Positions 25,725-31,903 of a stretch of 37,035 bases of DNA are shown piece by piece. A program made the position numbers and the translations under genes. The notes beneath the pieces were generated by a model. That model saw only the letters and a list, made by a program, of their open reading frames with translations. It did not search any database and was not told the origin of the DNA. Every line of letters begins with the position of its first letter. Within the stretch, counting starts at the first letter, position 1. The stretch comes from a virus, in IMG/VR virus record IMGVR_UViG_3300030102_003029, positions 1 to 37,035 of that record; one strand, written 5' to 3'.

Positions 25725-25928
25725 ATGGCATACGACATCATTGACGCCCGACCAGTCGGCCGTGACACAGCGAAGATCGCATTGTGCAAAACCGGCCACA
25801 GCTACGCGCCGTTCGCGACTCTGTACTTACGCGATGACGGCTACGAGCTGCGTGGGGACTACTTCAAAACATTCGACCAGGCAGTGGACCATTACCGCGA
25901 GCGGTGCCGTCAGCACCGCTGCCGATAG
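25725..25928 (+). CDS. 67-aa hypothetical protein upstream of integrase
   Basis: The start at 25725 follows the strong site GAGGAGAGAGAC. The product begins MAYDIIDARPVGRDTAKIAL and ends with an aromatic/basic helix (FDQAVDHYRERCRQHRCR). The mix of beta-strands and one helix with two Cys near the C-terminus is seen, but no family is recognised. It is 11 nt before the integrase start; an excision or integrase-control role is possible by position only. Confidence 0.6.
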   Translation: MAYDIIDARPVGRDTAKIALCKTGHSYAPFATLYLRDDGYELRGDYFKTFDQAVDHYRERCRQHRCR

Positions 25929-25939
25929 GAGAGAGAGAC

Positions 25940-27031
25940 ATGAAAAAATCAGACAAAATCACGAAGGTGAAAAAAGGCTGGGCCGTCGATACGCGCAGCA
26001 TTGGAGGCGGGCGCGAAATCGTCGGCAGTCGTGACGAGGCGCTGGACGTTCGCGACCAAGCGTTCGCTGACCATCAGAACGGCGAGTACATCCCGCGGAC
26101 AAAGAACCCGCGAGTATGTGACGTCGCGGAAGGTTTTATCAATTACGTCCGCGCGAAGCGAGACGCGACCGAAGACAAGACGCGCACGCACCGTCGTAAT
26201 CTGCAATTTATATTCGACAACGTGTCCGGGCTGCGGCAGCGCAAGGTGATGGACGTCACTGTCGCCTACATCGAAACGGAAATCATTCCGGCCATTTTCG
26301 TGCAAGCCCACAGCACCGGGCTGAACCGCTTCAACACGCTGCGGCAGTTGCTGAAGTACGCGGTGAAAAACAACTGGGCGCGGACAAACCCGTGCCGCGA
26401 TGTTGACCTGCCGAAACCAGAGATAGAACACGACGGCCCGCCGCGCATCAGCCAACAGGACATTGAGGCAATCATCGCGAACGCTGGAGAATTTGCGCTG
26501 CGCATCAAGTTTGCCGCCAAAACTGGTGTTCGTGCTGGCGAGCAAGCGGCCTGCGGTTGGGACGATCTGGATTTAGACGGCGGCGTGTATCACGTCACGC
26601 AAGCGCGGAAAAGGACAGGCGGGTTAGGGTCAGTCAAAACAAAGGCGGGCGTCCGGTCGATACAGTTAGAGCATAGGTTGGTGCAGGATCTGAAAGAATG
26701 GAAGCTGGCCCAACCTCTAAAGCAACGGTCGCGCGGGCTGGTGTTTCCCACATCGACTGGGAACGTCGCTGACCCAAGCAACTGGCGGAAGCGCGGTCTG
26801 CACCCAGCTTGCGTTGCCGCAGGCATCGAACCGATCCGCTGGCACGATTTGCGCCATTTTTACGCGAGTGCTTTACTCTTCGGTTCGCATAAGCTGACCG
26901 ACGCACAGATCACGCAGTTTCTCGGTCACACGTCGATTGATTTCACGCGCAAAATTTACGCGCATTGGATGAAAGACCCGCGTCGCGACAAAACAGTTCG
27001 CGACGAAATAGACTCAGTGTTTGGTTTTTAG
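25940..27031 (+). CDS. int: tyrosine-recombinase integrase
   Basis: A 363-aa phage integrase. An arm-binding-like N-terminus is followed by a core-binding SAM-like domain (about 55-150) and the catalytic domain. The catalytic set is visible: Arg198 (TGVRAGE), Lys235 (KTKAG), His302 and Arg305 (HDLRH), His330 (LGH) and the nucleophile Tyr340 (KIYAHW). The chosen ATG has AGGAGAGAGAGAC in front. It would recombine attP at 25471-25516 with a host tRNA-Lys gene. A matching excisionase is not obvious; the 67-aa upstream protein or the small minus-strand helix-turn-helix protein are candidates. Confidence 0.95.
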   Translation: MKKSDKITKVKKGWAVDTRSIGGGREIVGSRDEALDVRDQAFADHQNGEYIPRTKNPRVCDVAEGFINYVRAKRDATEDKTRTHRRNLQFIFDNVSGLRQRKVMDVTVAYIETEIIPAIFVQAHSTGLNRFNTLRQLLKYAVKNNWARTNPCRDVDLPKPEIEHDGPPRISQQDIEAIIANAGEFALRIKFAAKTGVRAGEQAACGWDDLDLDGGVYHVTQARKRTGGLGSVKTKAGVRSIQLEHRLVQDLKEWKLAQPLKQRSRGLVFPTSTGNVADPSNWRKRGLHPACVAAGIEPIRWHDLRHFYASALLFGSHKLTDAQITQFLGHTSIDFTRKIYAHWMKDPRRDKTVRDEIDSVFGF

Positions 27032-27044
27032 AGGGAGAGAGAGC

Positions 27045-27803
27045 ATGGCAAAGGATATAAAACTTGTTACCGACGACGGTGAGCGTCTGCTTGGCGAACC
27101 TGTGGAACCGCGCGATCCGCCGGTGGGTGGAGATACATTCAAAACGTACTCGCTGAAGGACAACCTCATGCGGGCGCATTTTGCTGAAGGCTGGCAAGCG
27201 TTCTTTGGTCGCTCAGACCGCGCGCGGCAGCTTATTTCAAACCCGCGCCGCAAGCAGCGTCAAAACGGCAAGATCGCGGAGGCGCAAGCATTTAGGAAAT
27301 ACCAAGGCGTGTTCTTGGATGTTCGGCTGCACGCATATGAAATGGCGCGCGATTCAAGCGGTCTGACTTGGTGGTTCCAAAACAGTCACCGGATTTGGCT
27401 GCACCACACCATAATGAGGAACTACTATCTCGAAGATCGGCCTACCACTGAGCAAGAGATAATGCAGGGCGCGAAGACATCGCGCAAAACCATGCGCGGC
27501 ATTTTGCAAACGGCGGTCGAAATCGGATCTCTTGACCCGGACGTGCTGGAGGAAGATCGCCGGCAAAAAGTTTACTACCCAACTCGCGGGCTGGTCAGCG
27601 ACACCGACCACTTTTTCCACGCCGACGACGATGATCAGAGGGGTGTGTTGACGCACATGCGCCAAAAGTTGAGCGAAACATTTTTGGGCAAAGATACGTA
27701 TCGGTTGAGCGATTACGAACACGACGTTGAGACTTTTTACGACCTGATGGCTCAGATGATGGCGCAGGCACAAGCGGAGGCGGAGGAAACTACCAAAAAT
27801 TAG
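27045..27803 (+). CDS. 252-aa hypothetical protein, possible winged-helix DNA binder
   Basis: It follows the integrase by 13 nt behind GAGGGAGAGAGAGC. The N-terminal part is mixed. The middle (FQNSHRIWLHHTIMRNYYLE) and TTEQEIMQGAKTSRKTMRGI resemble a winged helix-turn-helix of the kind in MarR-like regulators. The acidic HADDDDQRG and a helical Gln/Ala-rich C-terminus follow. Its stop codon lies in the first unit of the 13-bp iteron-like array, so it might bind that array as an initiator or regulator (inference). No named family is recognised. Confidence 0.6.
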   Translation: MAKDIKLVTDDGERLLGEPVEPRDPPVGGDTFKTYSLKDNLMRAHFAEGWQAFFGRSDRARQLISNPRRKQRQNGKIAEAQAFRKYQGVFLDVRLHAYEMARDSSGLTWWFQNSHRIWLHHTIMRNYYLEDRPTTEQEIMQGAKTSRKTMRGILQTAVEIGSLDPDVLEEDRRQKVYYPTRGLVSDTDHFFHADDDDQRGVLTHMRQKLSETFLGKDTYRLSDYEHDVETFYDLMAQMMAQAQAEAEETTKN

Positions 27804-27849
27804 TGGTAAAAATTACCGGAAATAATTACCGGTAATAATTACCGGAATA
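27798..27849 (+). repeat. iteron-like array, four 13-bp units
   Basis: Units start at 27798, 27811, 27824 and 27837, exactly 13 bp apart: AATTAGTGGTAAA, AATTACCGGAAAT, AATTACCGGTAAT, AATTACCGGAATA. The first is degenerate; the other three share AATTACCGG. The array is strikingly AT-rich in a GC-rich genome and includes the palindrome TTACCGGTAA. Spacing near the helical repeat suggests cooperative protein binding, as in plasmid or phage origins or an operator array. Confidence 0.8.
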
Positions 27850-27864
27850 AATTTCCCTTTTTTT

Positions 27865-27910
27865 CTCCCTCTCGCTCCGGCGTAATCGTCAGACGAGAGG
27901 GAGTTTTTTT
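27865..27910 (+). terminator. terminator whose 3' arm carries a ribosome binding site
   Basis: The stem CTCCCTCTCG / CGAGAGGGAG (10 bp, perfect) has a 19-nt loop and is followed by seven T. It would end the integrase operon. The 3' arm contains GGGAG, 7 nt before the ATG at 27911, so the same hairpin would hide that gene's ribosome binding site in any read-through transcript. Confidence 0.85.
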
Positions 27911-28144
27911 ATGATCATCATAAAGTTGTATGACGTGGATGACGTGTGGGACGTCACAATCACGTTTTCAGATACAGATGCTTTCATCGCGCATGAGTTC
28001 TCAACCAAAAACGACGCGGAGGATTTTGCCCGCCGCGCCGCTGATCTGTTTGCTGACGTCGATGATGTCCAGGTAATTACCTCGCGGTCATCGTCGGGTC
28101 GTCCTGGCAATGGCGAGAGCGAGGAGCCGTTGCTGCGTCACTAG
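27911..28144 (+). CDS. 77-aa hypothetical protein after the terminator
   Basis: It opens MIIIKLYDVDDVWDVTITFS and has a helix with TKNDAEDFARRAADLFADVD, a plausible small alpha/beta protein rich in Asp. The start directly follows the T-run, with GGGAG in the stem as ribosome binding site. The last 19 codons overlap the end of the minus-strand gene at 28088-28300 and look less protein-like, so the true extent is uncertain. Function unknown. Confidence 0.45.
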   Translation: MIIIKLYDVDDVWDVTITFSDTDAFIAHEFSTKNDAEDFARRAADLFADVDDVQVITSRSSSGRPGNGESEEPLLRH

Positions 28145-28300
28145 GCTTAATTTTTTACCCTCGCGCTCCGCGCGCGGGTCATCCTCGAACTGACCACCGA
28201 AATCGACGTTGGGCGCGCGCATCCGCTCCGCCCGCTCCGCAGGCGCGGCAATCATTTTGGAATGGCGAAAGCGCCACGCATCGTTCAAATCATTTGCCAT
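28088..28300 (-). CDS. 70-aa hypothetical protein, end of the minus-strand operon
   Basis: The ATG at 28300 follows GGGAGCAAAAA and overlaps the stop of the DUF3310-like gene by 11 nt, as in a coupled operon. The product begins MANDLNDAWRFRHSKMIAAP, continues with AERAERMRAPNVDFGGQFED and has a basic Ala/Leu-rich end. It overlaps the plus-strand gene at 27911-28144 tail to tail by 57 nt. No family is recognised. Confidence 0.5.
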   Translation of the reverse strand: MANDLNDAWRFRHSKMIAAPAERAERMRAPNVDFGGQFEDDPRAEREGKKLSLVTQQRLLALAIARTTRR

Positions 28301-28601
28301 TTTTTGCTCCCTCAATAAGCAAGTCCAAAAACCAGCGCGCCTTGCGCAGGTCTTCGACGCCGTTCTTCTCGCGCCAGCGCCACAAATATTGAAGCGCGCT
28401 CGCGGTCGCGTGCGCTTCAATGCCGTCCAAATTTGACACCGCTGCCTTGACTGCGGCGATGCACTCGATGCCGCCCTTGTTGTAATAATTTGGCCGATTG
28501 ACCGCGTCGTAGGCTTCGTCAGAAATGCATTCGCACTGGACGATCATGCCGTTCGACGTGCGGCGGTATTGATTGCCGCCACACTTCTCGCACTCAGTCA
28601 T
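28290..28601 (-). CDS. DUF3310-like protein with N-terminal Cys cluster
   Basis: A 103-aa protein. The C-terminal 75 residues contain DAVNRPNYYNKGGIECIAAV and YLWRWREKNGVEDLRKARWF, the signature of DUF3310 phage proteins. The N-terminus adds CEKCGG and CEC, spaced like a small zinc ribbon. The ATG at 28601 overlaps the upstream stop by 8 nt. DUF3310 proteins are often annotated as nucleotide kinases, but no P-loop is visible, so I give no reaction. Confidence 0.82.
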   Translation of the reverse strand: MTECEKCGGNQYRRTSNGMIVQCECISDEAYDAVNRPNYYNKGGIECIAAVKAAVSNLDGIEAHATASALQYLWRWREKNGVEDLRKARWFLDLLIEGAKNGK

Positions 28602-28776
28602 CAAGATTTCCCGCAAGGCGCAGGATCTCGGCGCGCGGCACCCACTTGCCGTCGATCAGCTTGATCTCCCCGGCGGCGGCGAGCGCCTTGAGTTGTTTGT
28701 AGCGATTGGAGTTCGCTGAACCGAAGAGCGCCATGCAGGCGCGCTTTTTGTCCAGTAGCGCAGTCTGGACGCTCAC
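28594..28776 (-). CDS. 60-aa small helix-turn-helix-like protein
   Basis: Read from GTG 28776, which shares GTGA with the stop of the upstream 34-aa gene and has AGG 8 nt before it; an earlier in-frame GTG lies at 28785. The body ALFGSANSNRYKQLKALAAA then GEIKLIDGKWVPRAEILRLA resembles short winged or MerR/excisionase-type DNA-binding proteins. It could be the excisionase or a regulator; this rests on shape and size only. Confidence 0.55.
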   Translation of the reverse strand: MSVQTALLDKKRACMALFGSANSNRYKQLKALAAAGEIKLIDGKWVPRAEILRLAGNLDD

Positions 28777-28877
28777 AGAAAGCACCTGTCGATTGAGGCG
28801 CAGCTAAAAAAGACTGTGAAATAGGCGAGGGCGAGTAAGCCCACCAGAACGATAAACTCTGCCGTAAACCGCAACAT
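28773..28877 (-). CDS. 34-aa single-pass membrane peptide
   Basis: A tiny ORF with an excellent ribosome binding site (AAGGAGAGAGAAA before the ATG). The product begins MLRFTAEFIVLVGLLALAYF and continues TVFFSCASIDRCFL: one hydrophobic helix of about 18-20 residues, then two Cys. Its TGA overlaps the next gene's GTG. First gene of the repressor-linked minus operon, it might be a lysogenic-conversion or superinfection-exclusion peptide, but nothing proves this. Confidence 0.6.
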   Translation of the reverse strand: MLRFTAEFIVLVGLLALAYFTVFFSCASIDRCFL

Positions 28878-28880
28878 TTT

Positions 28881-28906
28881 CTCTCTCCTTGTCGTTAAGG
28901 AGAGAG
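28881..28906 (-). promoter_or_regulatory. hairpin that sequesters a Shine-Dalgarno sequence
   Basis: CTCTCTCCTT and AAGGAGAGAG form a perfect 10-bp inverted repeat (11 bp with a flanking A-T) around a 6-nt loop. In the minus-strand transcript the 3' arm is the ribosome binding site of the ATG at 28877, so the stem would block initiation until opened. A weak promoter, TTTACT-17-TTAAAC, lies upstream within the 28918-28943 region. Confidence 0.7.
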
Positions 28907-28917
28907 AGCCTAGTTTA

Positions 28918-28937
28918 AGACATTACGAAATGTAAAG
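28918..28937. promoter_or_regulatory. repressor operator downstream of the CI gene
   Basis: AGACATTACGAAATGTAA differs at one position from the site at 29658-29675. The half sites CATTACG and CGTAATG-like TGTAAAG make an imperfect dyad. It lies between the CI stop and the minus-strand 34-aa gene and overlaps the candidate promoter of that operon, so CI would probably control it. Confidence 0.6.
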
Positions 28938-28943
28938 TAAAAA

Positions 28944-29558
28944 TTACGTTATGGATGTTCCGCACACGATGTGGATCGCAGATATAGTATCTCGTCGAAT
29001 CGTAATTTCTTTCGACGGATTGTACTGACGAAGCGTCACTTCGTCGTCATCGGCGCTCACATATTCTTTGACGATTGCGGTGCGCGTCTTGCCATCCTCA
29101 ATCTGGACGACCACGTCGTCGCCTTTCCGCGGCGGCTTGCCGGGGCGGACGTAAACGATTTCGCCCTCGCGGAAACGCGGCTCCATCGACGTGCCGACAA
29201 CGAACACGGCATACCCGTTTGCGCTGCTTGCCATCAATGGGTGGCGATCAACGTATTCAACCGGGCTGCTTACGTCGGTCACGTCGGCGCCCAAGCCCGC
29301 GGCTGCATTGCCATAAACAGGTATCTGGTTTTCGCCAACGTCTTTGGGCGGTGGTCCGCCGTTCATGTCAAAGCCCATCACTTCGTTGGCTGTGCAGCCC
29401 AGTGCTTCGGCTATCTTTTCCGCCAGGGCAGGGCGCGGCTCACGCTCTCCGCGAGTGTAGACGCGCAGCGTCGGCGCCTTCACGTCTATCAGCTTGGCAA
29501 GCTCAGGTATCTTTAGACCGGCCCGCGCAGCGAGTTCGGCAATACGGTTCTGTGGCAT
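28944..29558 (-). CDS. cI: CI/LexA-type phage repressor
   Basis: A 204-aa repressor. The N-terminal XRE helix-turn-helix (AELAARAGLKIPELAKLIDV) is followed by a linker and an S24 peptidase-like domain. The cleavage site is Ala87-Gly88 (NAAAG), the nucleophile Ser124 (VGTSMEP) and the general base Lys164 (TAIVKEY). It should maintain lysogeny and self-cleave upon RecA activation. It is divergent from the Cro-like gene. Dyads at 28918, 29602 and 29658 are its likely operators. The ATG at 29558 has no clear ribosome binding site. Confidence 0.93.
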   Translation of the reverse strand: MPQNRIAELAARAGLKIPELAKLIDVKAPTLRVYTRGEREPRPALAEKIAEALGCTANEVMGFDMNGGPPPKDVGENQIPVYGNAAAGLGADVTDVSSPVEYVDRHPLMASSANGYAVFVVGTSMEPRFREGEIVYVRPGKPPRKGDDVVVQIEDGKTRTAIVKEYVSADDDEVTLRQYNPSKEITIRRDTISAIHIVCGTSIT

Positions 29559-29599
29559 GAGTGTCGTCCGTCGTCATTTTTATCGGCTACAAATTTTTT

Positions 29600-29628
29600 T
29601 TTGTAATGTAGCAATTACATGTTGTCAG
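29600..29628 (-). promoter_or_regulatory. CI promoter with overlapping operator
   Basis: On the minus strand CTGACA (29628-29623) and TACAAA (29605-29600) are 17 nt apart, a good sigma70 match. The dyad TGTAAT-N6-ATTACA (29602-29619) covers the spacer and -10, so CI would regulate its own synthesis. The plus-strand TTGTCA (29622-29627), a candidate -35 for the Cro-side promoter, overlaps the same -35. Confidence 0.65.
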
Positions 29629-29657
29629 AATTTGTGAACGGATGATAGCACTTTCTC

Positions 29658-29677
29658 AGACATTACGAAACGTAATG
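29658..29677 (+). promoter_or_regulatory. repressor operator before the Cro-like gene
   Basis: CATTACG-AAA-CGTAATG (29661-29677) is a perfect 7-bp dyad 13 nt before the Cro-like start codon. It lies around the probable transcription start of the rightward early operon, whose -35 is TTGTCA at 29622 and whose -10 is a weak GATAGC near 29644. Confidence 0.7.
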
Positions 29678-29690
29678 AAAAAGAGAGAGA

Positions 29691-29897
29691 ATGCTACTTC
29701 GAGATTGGTTGCTTGAGAACGACCTGACCTACACCGCAGCGGCTACGCGCTTCGGGTGCAGCCGCCCGGCCGTCTACTACTACGCCATCGGTCGGATGCG
29801 CCCCGGTGCGCAGATCTGCGCAAACATCATGCGCGAGACAGGCGGCGAGGTCACAGCCGACGACCACCAACTTGCATTTATGGAAGCGCAGCGATGA
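29691..29897 (+). CDS. Cro-like helix-turn-helix regulator
   Basis: A 68-aa protein whose DNA-binding region LTYTAAATRFGCSRPAVYYY resembles YdaS/Cro-type regulators, followed by RMRPGAQICANIMRETGGEV. It is divergent from CI and the first gene of the early rightward operon. AAGAGAGAGA precedes the ATG. It shares ATGA with the next gene. Likely to repress the CI promoter during lytic growth. Confidence 0.8.
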   Translation: MLLRDWLLENDLTYTAAATRFGCSRPAVYYYAIGRMRPGAQICANIMRETGGEVTADDHQLAFMEAQR

Positions 29898-30229
29898 GCG
29901 CGCGGAACAAACAGCGCGGCTACGAGCTTGAGCGCGAGGTCGTCGTTGCGGCCGAAGCGGGAGGACTGGAGGCCAAGCGCGTGTTCGGCAGCGGCCAGCA
30001 CAAGGTGCAGCTTGGCGATGACTTCGCTGGGGACGTGGTCGTGGAAGGGCTGCGCGTTGAATGCAAGCGCAGGAAGTCCGGCTTCAAACTTATTTACGAC
30101 GCCTTCGATCAGGACGACGCCGACATCGTGGTCGTTCGCGCTGATCGTTCGCCGCGGCTTTGGGTGCTGCGCGAGGCCGTCGTCTTGGAATTGTTGGAGA
30201 GAGCGAAAGGAGAGAACAATGCCTCTTAA
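29894..30229 (+). CDS. Hjc-like PD-(D/E)XK nuclease
   Basis: A 111-aa protein with the fold signature of archaeal-type Holliday junction resolvases and related nucleases: GYELEREVVVAAEAGGLEAK, then GSGQHK, the acidic GDDFAGDVVVEGLRVECKRR containing the D...E-x-K catalytic group, and a closing DDADIVVVRADRSPR strand. It starts the recombination gene set. Resolution of branched DNA is the likely role. The sequence overlaps its neighbours at both ends. Confidence 0.7.
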   Translation: MSARNKQRGYELEREVVVAAEAGGLEAKRVFGSGQHKVQLGDDFAGDVVVEGLRVECKRRKSGFKLIYDAFDQDDADIVVVRADRSPRLWVLREAVVLELLERAKGENNAS

Positions 30230-30971
30230 CATAACCAGCGGCACGGCAATGGCGCCGCCCCGCATCTTAATCTACGGCCCACCGGGCGTAGGCAAGACCA
30301 CGTTTGCCGCCGGAAGCGGGAAGCACGCGATCTTCGTGCCGACTGAGGAAGGTGCTGACGTTGTCGGCGTTGACCGCTTTGACCTGTGCGAGACTACCGG
30401 CGCTGTCATGGACGCGCTTGATGGGCTGATCAAGGAAAAGCACGACTACAAGGTCGTCGCGATTGATAGCTTGGACTGGTTTGAGGCGCTGACCTGGAAG
30501 AGCGTCTGCGACGAGAATCAGTTCAAAAGCATCGAGGACGCGGGCTATGGCAAGGGCTACGTCATGGCGCTTGCACACCACCGCGCGCTGTTGGGCAAGC
30601 TGACCCAGCTCCGCCGCGACAAGGGCATGGCGTGCGTTTTGCTAGCGCATAGCCAGGTGAAGCGGTTTGAAGATCCGACAACGGAAGCCTTCGACCGCTT
30701 TGAGATCAAGCTGCACAAACGCGCATCCGATTTGTACACGGAATTTTGCGACGTCGTCGGCTTCGCCAATCACAAGATGACCACGCGCGAAACGACTTCG
30801 TCGTTCGGACAAAAGAAGGTCAAGGCCGTGGGCAGTGGCGAGCGCGTCCTGCGCTGTGCGTCCCGGCCCAACTTCGTCGCGAAAACCCGATACCCGATAC
30901 CCGATGAACTGCCGCTCGAATGGGCGGCGTTGATGTCTGCAATCACACAGAAGGATGAGAAGAATGGTTGA
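30219..30971 (+). CDS. Sak4-like RecA-fold ATPase (AAA_24)
   Basis: A 250-aa ATPase. Walker A is GPPGVGKTT (20-28); Walker B-like YKVVAIDSLDW lies near residue 80. GMACVLLAHSQVKRFEDP resembles the sensor region of RecA-fold phage recombinases. AAA_24/Sak4 proteins promote single-strand annealing with a partner SSB, and the next gene encodes a DUF669 protein, a frequent partner. AAAGGAGAGAAC precedes the ATG. The stop overlaps the next start by 8 nt. Confidence 0.82.
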   Translation: MPLNITSGTAMAPPRILIYGPPGVGKTTFAAGSGKHAIFVPTEEGADVVGVDRFDLCETTGAVMDALDGLIKEKHDYKVVAIDSLDWFEALTWKSVCDENQFKSIEDAGYGKGYVMALAHHRALLGKLTQLRRDKGMACVLLAHSQVKRFEDPTTEAFDRFEIKLHKRASDLYTEFCDVVGFANHKMTTRETTSSFGQKKVKAVGSGERVLRCASRPNFVAKTRYPIPDELPLEWAALMSAITQKDEKNG

Positions 30972-31413
30972 GCTAAATTTTGAGGTGGAGGCGGTCGAGC
31001 CGTCTTCGTTTGGACCGCTGCCGGCAGGCGAGTACGACGGCGAGATTGTTGCCTGCGAGATCAAGGAAACGCGCAGCGGGACCAACATGCTGTCGCTGGA
31101 AATCCAGACCGATAAGGGCAAGGTCTGGGACAATCTGAACCTGTGGCACAGCAACCCGAAGGCGGTCGAGATCGCGAAAGAGCGGCTTTCTGCAATCGGG
31201 TCCGTCCTCGGGATGCAGAAGATCGATGACACGGACCAGCTCTTGGCGAAGCAGGTGCGCATCCGCGTCGGCATCCAGAAGAACAACCCCGAATACAACG
31301 AAGTCTTGGGTTACCTCCCGGCGTCCTCCCCGCCGGCGGCTGCGGCAATTCCCCCCGCAGCACCCGCTCCAGCCTCGGCCCCGGCGGCGTCGTCCGCGCC
31401 CTGGGCCAGCTAG
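30964..31413 (+). CDS. DUF669 single-strand-binding-like protein
   Basis: A 149-aa protein. Residues about 1-115 carry the DUF669 pattern: FGPLPAGEYDGEIVACEIKE, then LSLEIQTDKGKVWDNLNLWH, and KQVRIRVGIQKNNPEYNEVL. The C-terminal 30 residues are a Pro/Ala/Ser tail ending in PWAS, like the flexible tips of phage SSBs. DUF669 members are thought to be OB-fold ssDNA binders accompanying Sak4-type recombinases. A terminator follows. Confidence 0.8.
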   Translation: MVELNFEVEAVEPSSFGPLPAGEYDGEIVACEIKETRSGTNMLSLEIQTDKGKVWDNLNLWHSNPKAVEIAKERLSAIGSVLGMQKIDDTDQLLAKQVRIRVGIQKNNPEYNEVLGYLPASSPPAAAAIPPAAPAPASAPAASSAPWAS

Positions 31414-31425
31414 AGCGGTTCAACT

Positions 31426-31453
31426 GGCGGGCGCTTCGGCGCCCGCCCTTTTT
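31426..31453 (+). terminator. strong terminator after the recombination genes
   Basis: The 9-bp perfect stem GGCGGGCGC / GCGCCCGCC has a TTCG loop and is followed by C and five T. The next gene starts 4 nt after the T-run, so genes downstream depend on read-through or an unseen promoter. Confidence 0.9.
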
Positions 31454-31456
31454 CCC

Positions 31457-31903
31457 ATGAGGTTGCAGACCGTGCCGATAACACTTGCCGAAGCCAACGC
31501 TTTTGTAGCGGACCATCACAGGCATCATCAGCCCGTCGTCGGTCATAAATTCAGTATCGGCGCTGTTCTTAACGACGCCATCGTCGGCGTTGTGATTGTG
31601 GGACGTCCGGTCAGTCGCCGTCGTGATAATGGGCTGACGCTTGAGGTCACGCGACTTTGCACTGACGGCTCGCGGAACGCTTGCTCTTTCCTATATGGCG
31701 CTGCCGCCAAAGCGGCTTTTGCCCTCGGTTACGAGCGGATTGGGACATACATCCTCGCAAGCGAAAGCGGCGCGAGTTTGAGAGCAGCGGGTTGGCGATT
31801 AATTGGCGAAACGGCCGGTAAGTCTTGGAACGTCCCAAGCCGCCCGCGCGTCGATACGCACCCCCTTGAACCCAGATTTCTTTTCGAAACGGAAAAATCC
31901 TGA
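31457..31903 (+). CDS. XF1762-family protein
   Basis: A 148-aa protein. VPITLAEANAFVADHHRHHQ and VVGHKFSIGAVLNDAIVGVV at the N-terminus, followed by EVTRLCTDGSRNACSFLYGA, are signatures of the XF1762 family widespread in phages and often acetyltransferase-like in fold. No reaction is known to me. The start is ATG 31457 directly after the terminator without a clear ribosome binding site; GTG 31472, behind GAGG, is an alternative. The stop overlaps the next ATG (TGATG). Confidence 0.8.
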   Translation: MRLQTVPITLAEANAFVADHHRHHQPVVGHKFSIGAVLNDAIVGVVIVGRPVSRRRDNGLTLEVTRLCTDGSRNACSFLYGAAAKAAFALGYERIGTYILASESGASLRAAGWRLIGETAGKSWNVPSRPRVDTHPLEPRFLFETEKS

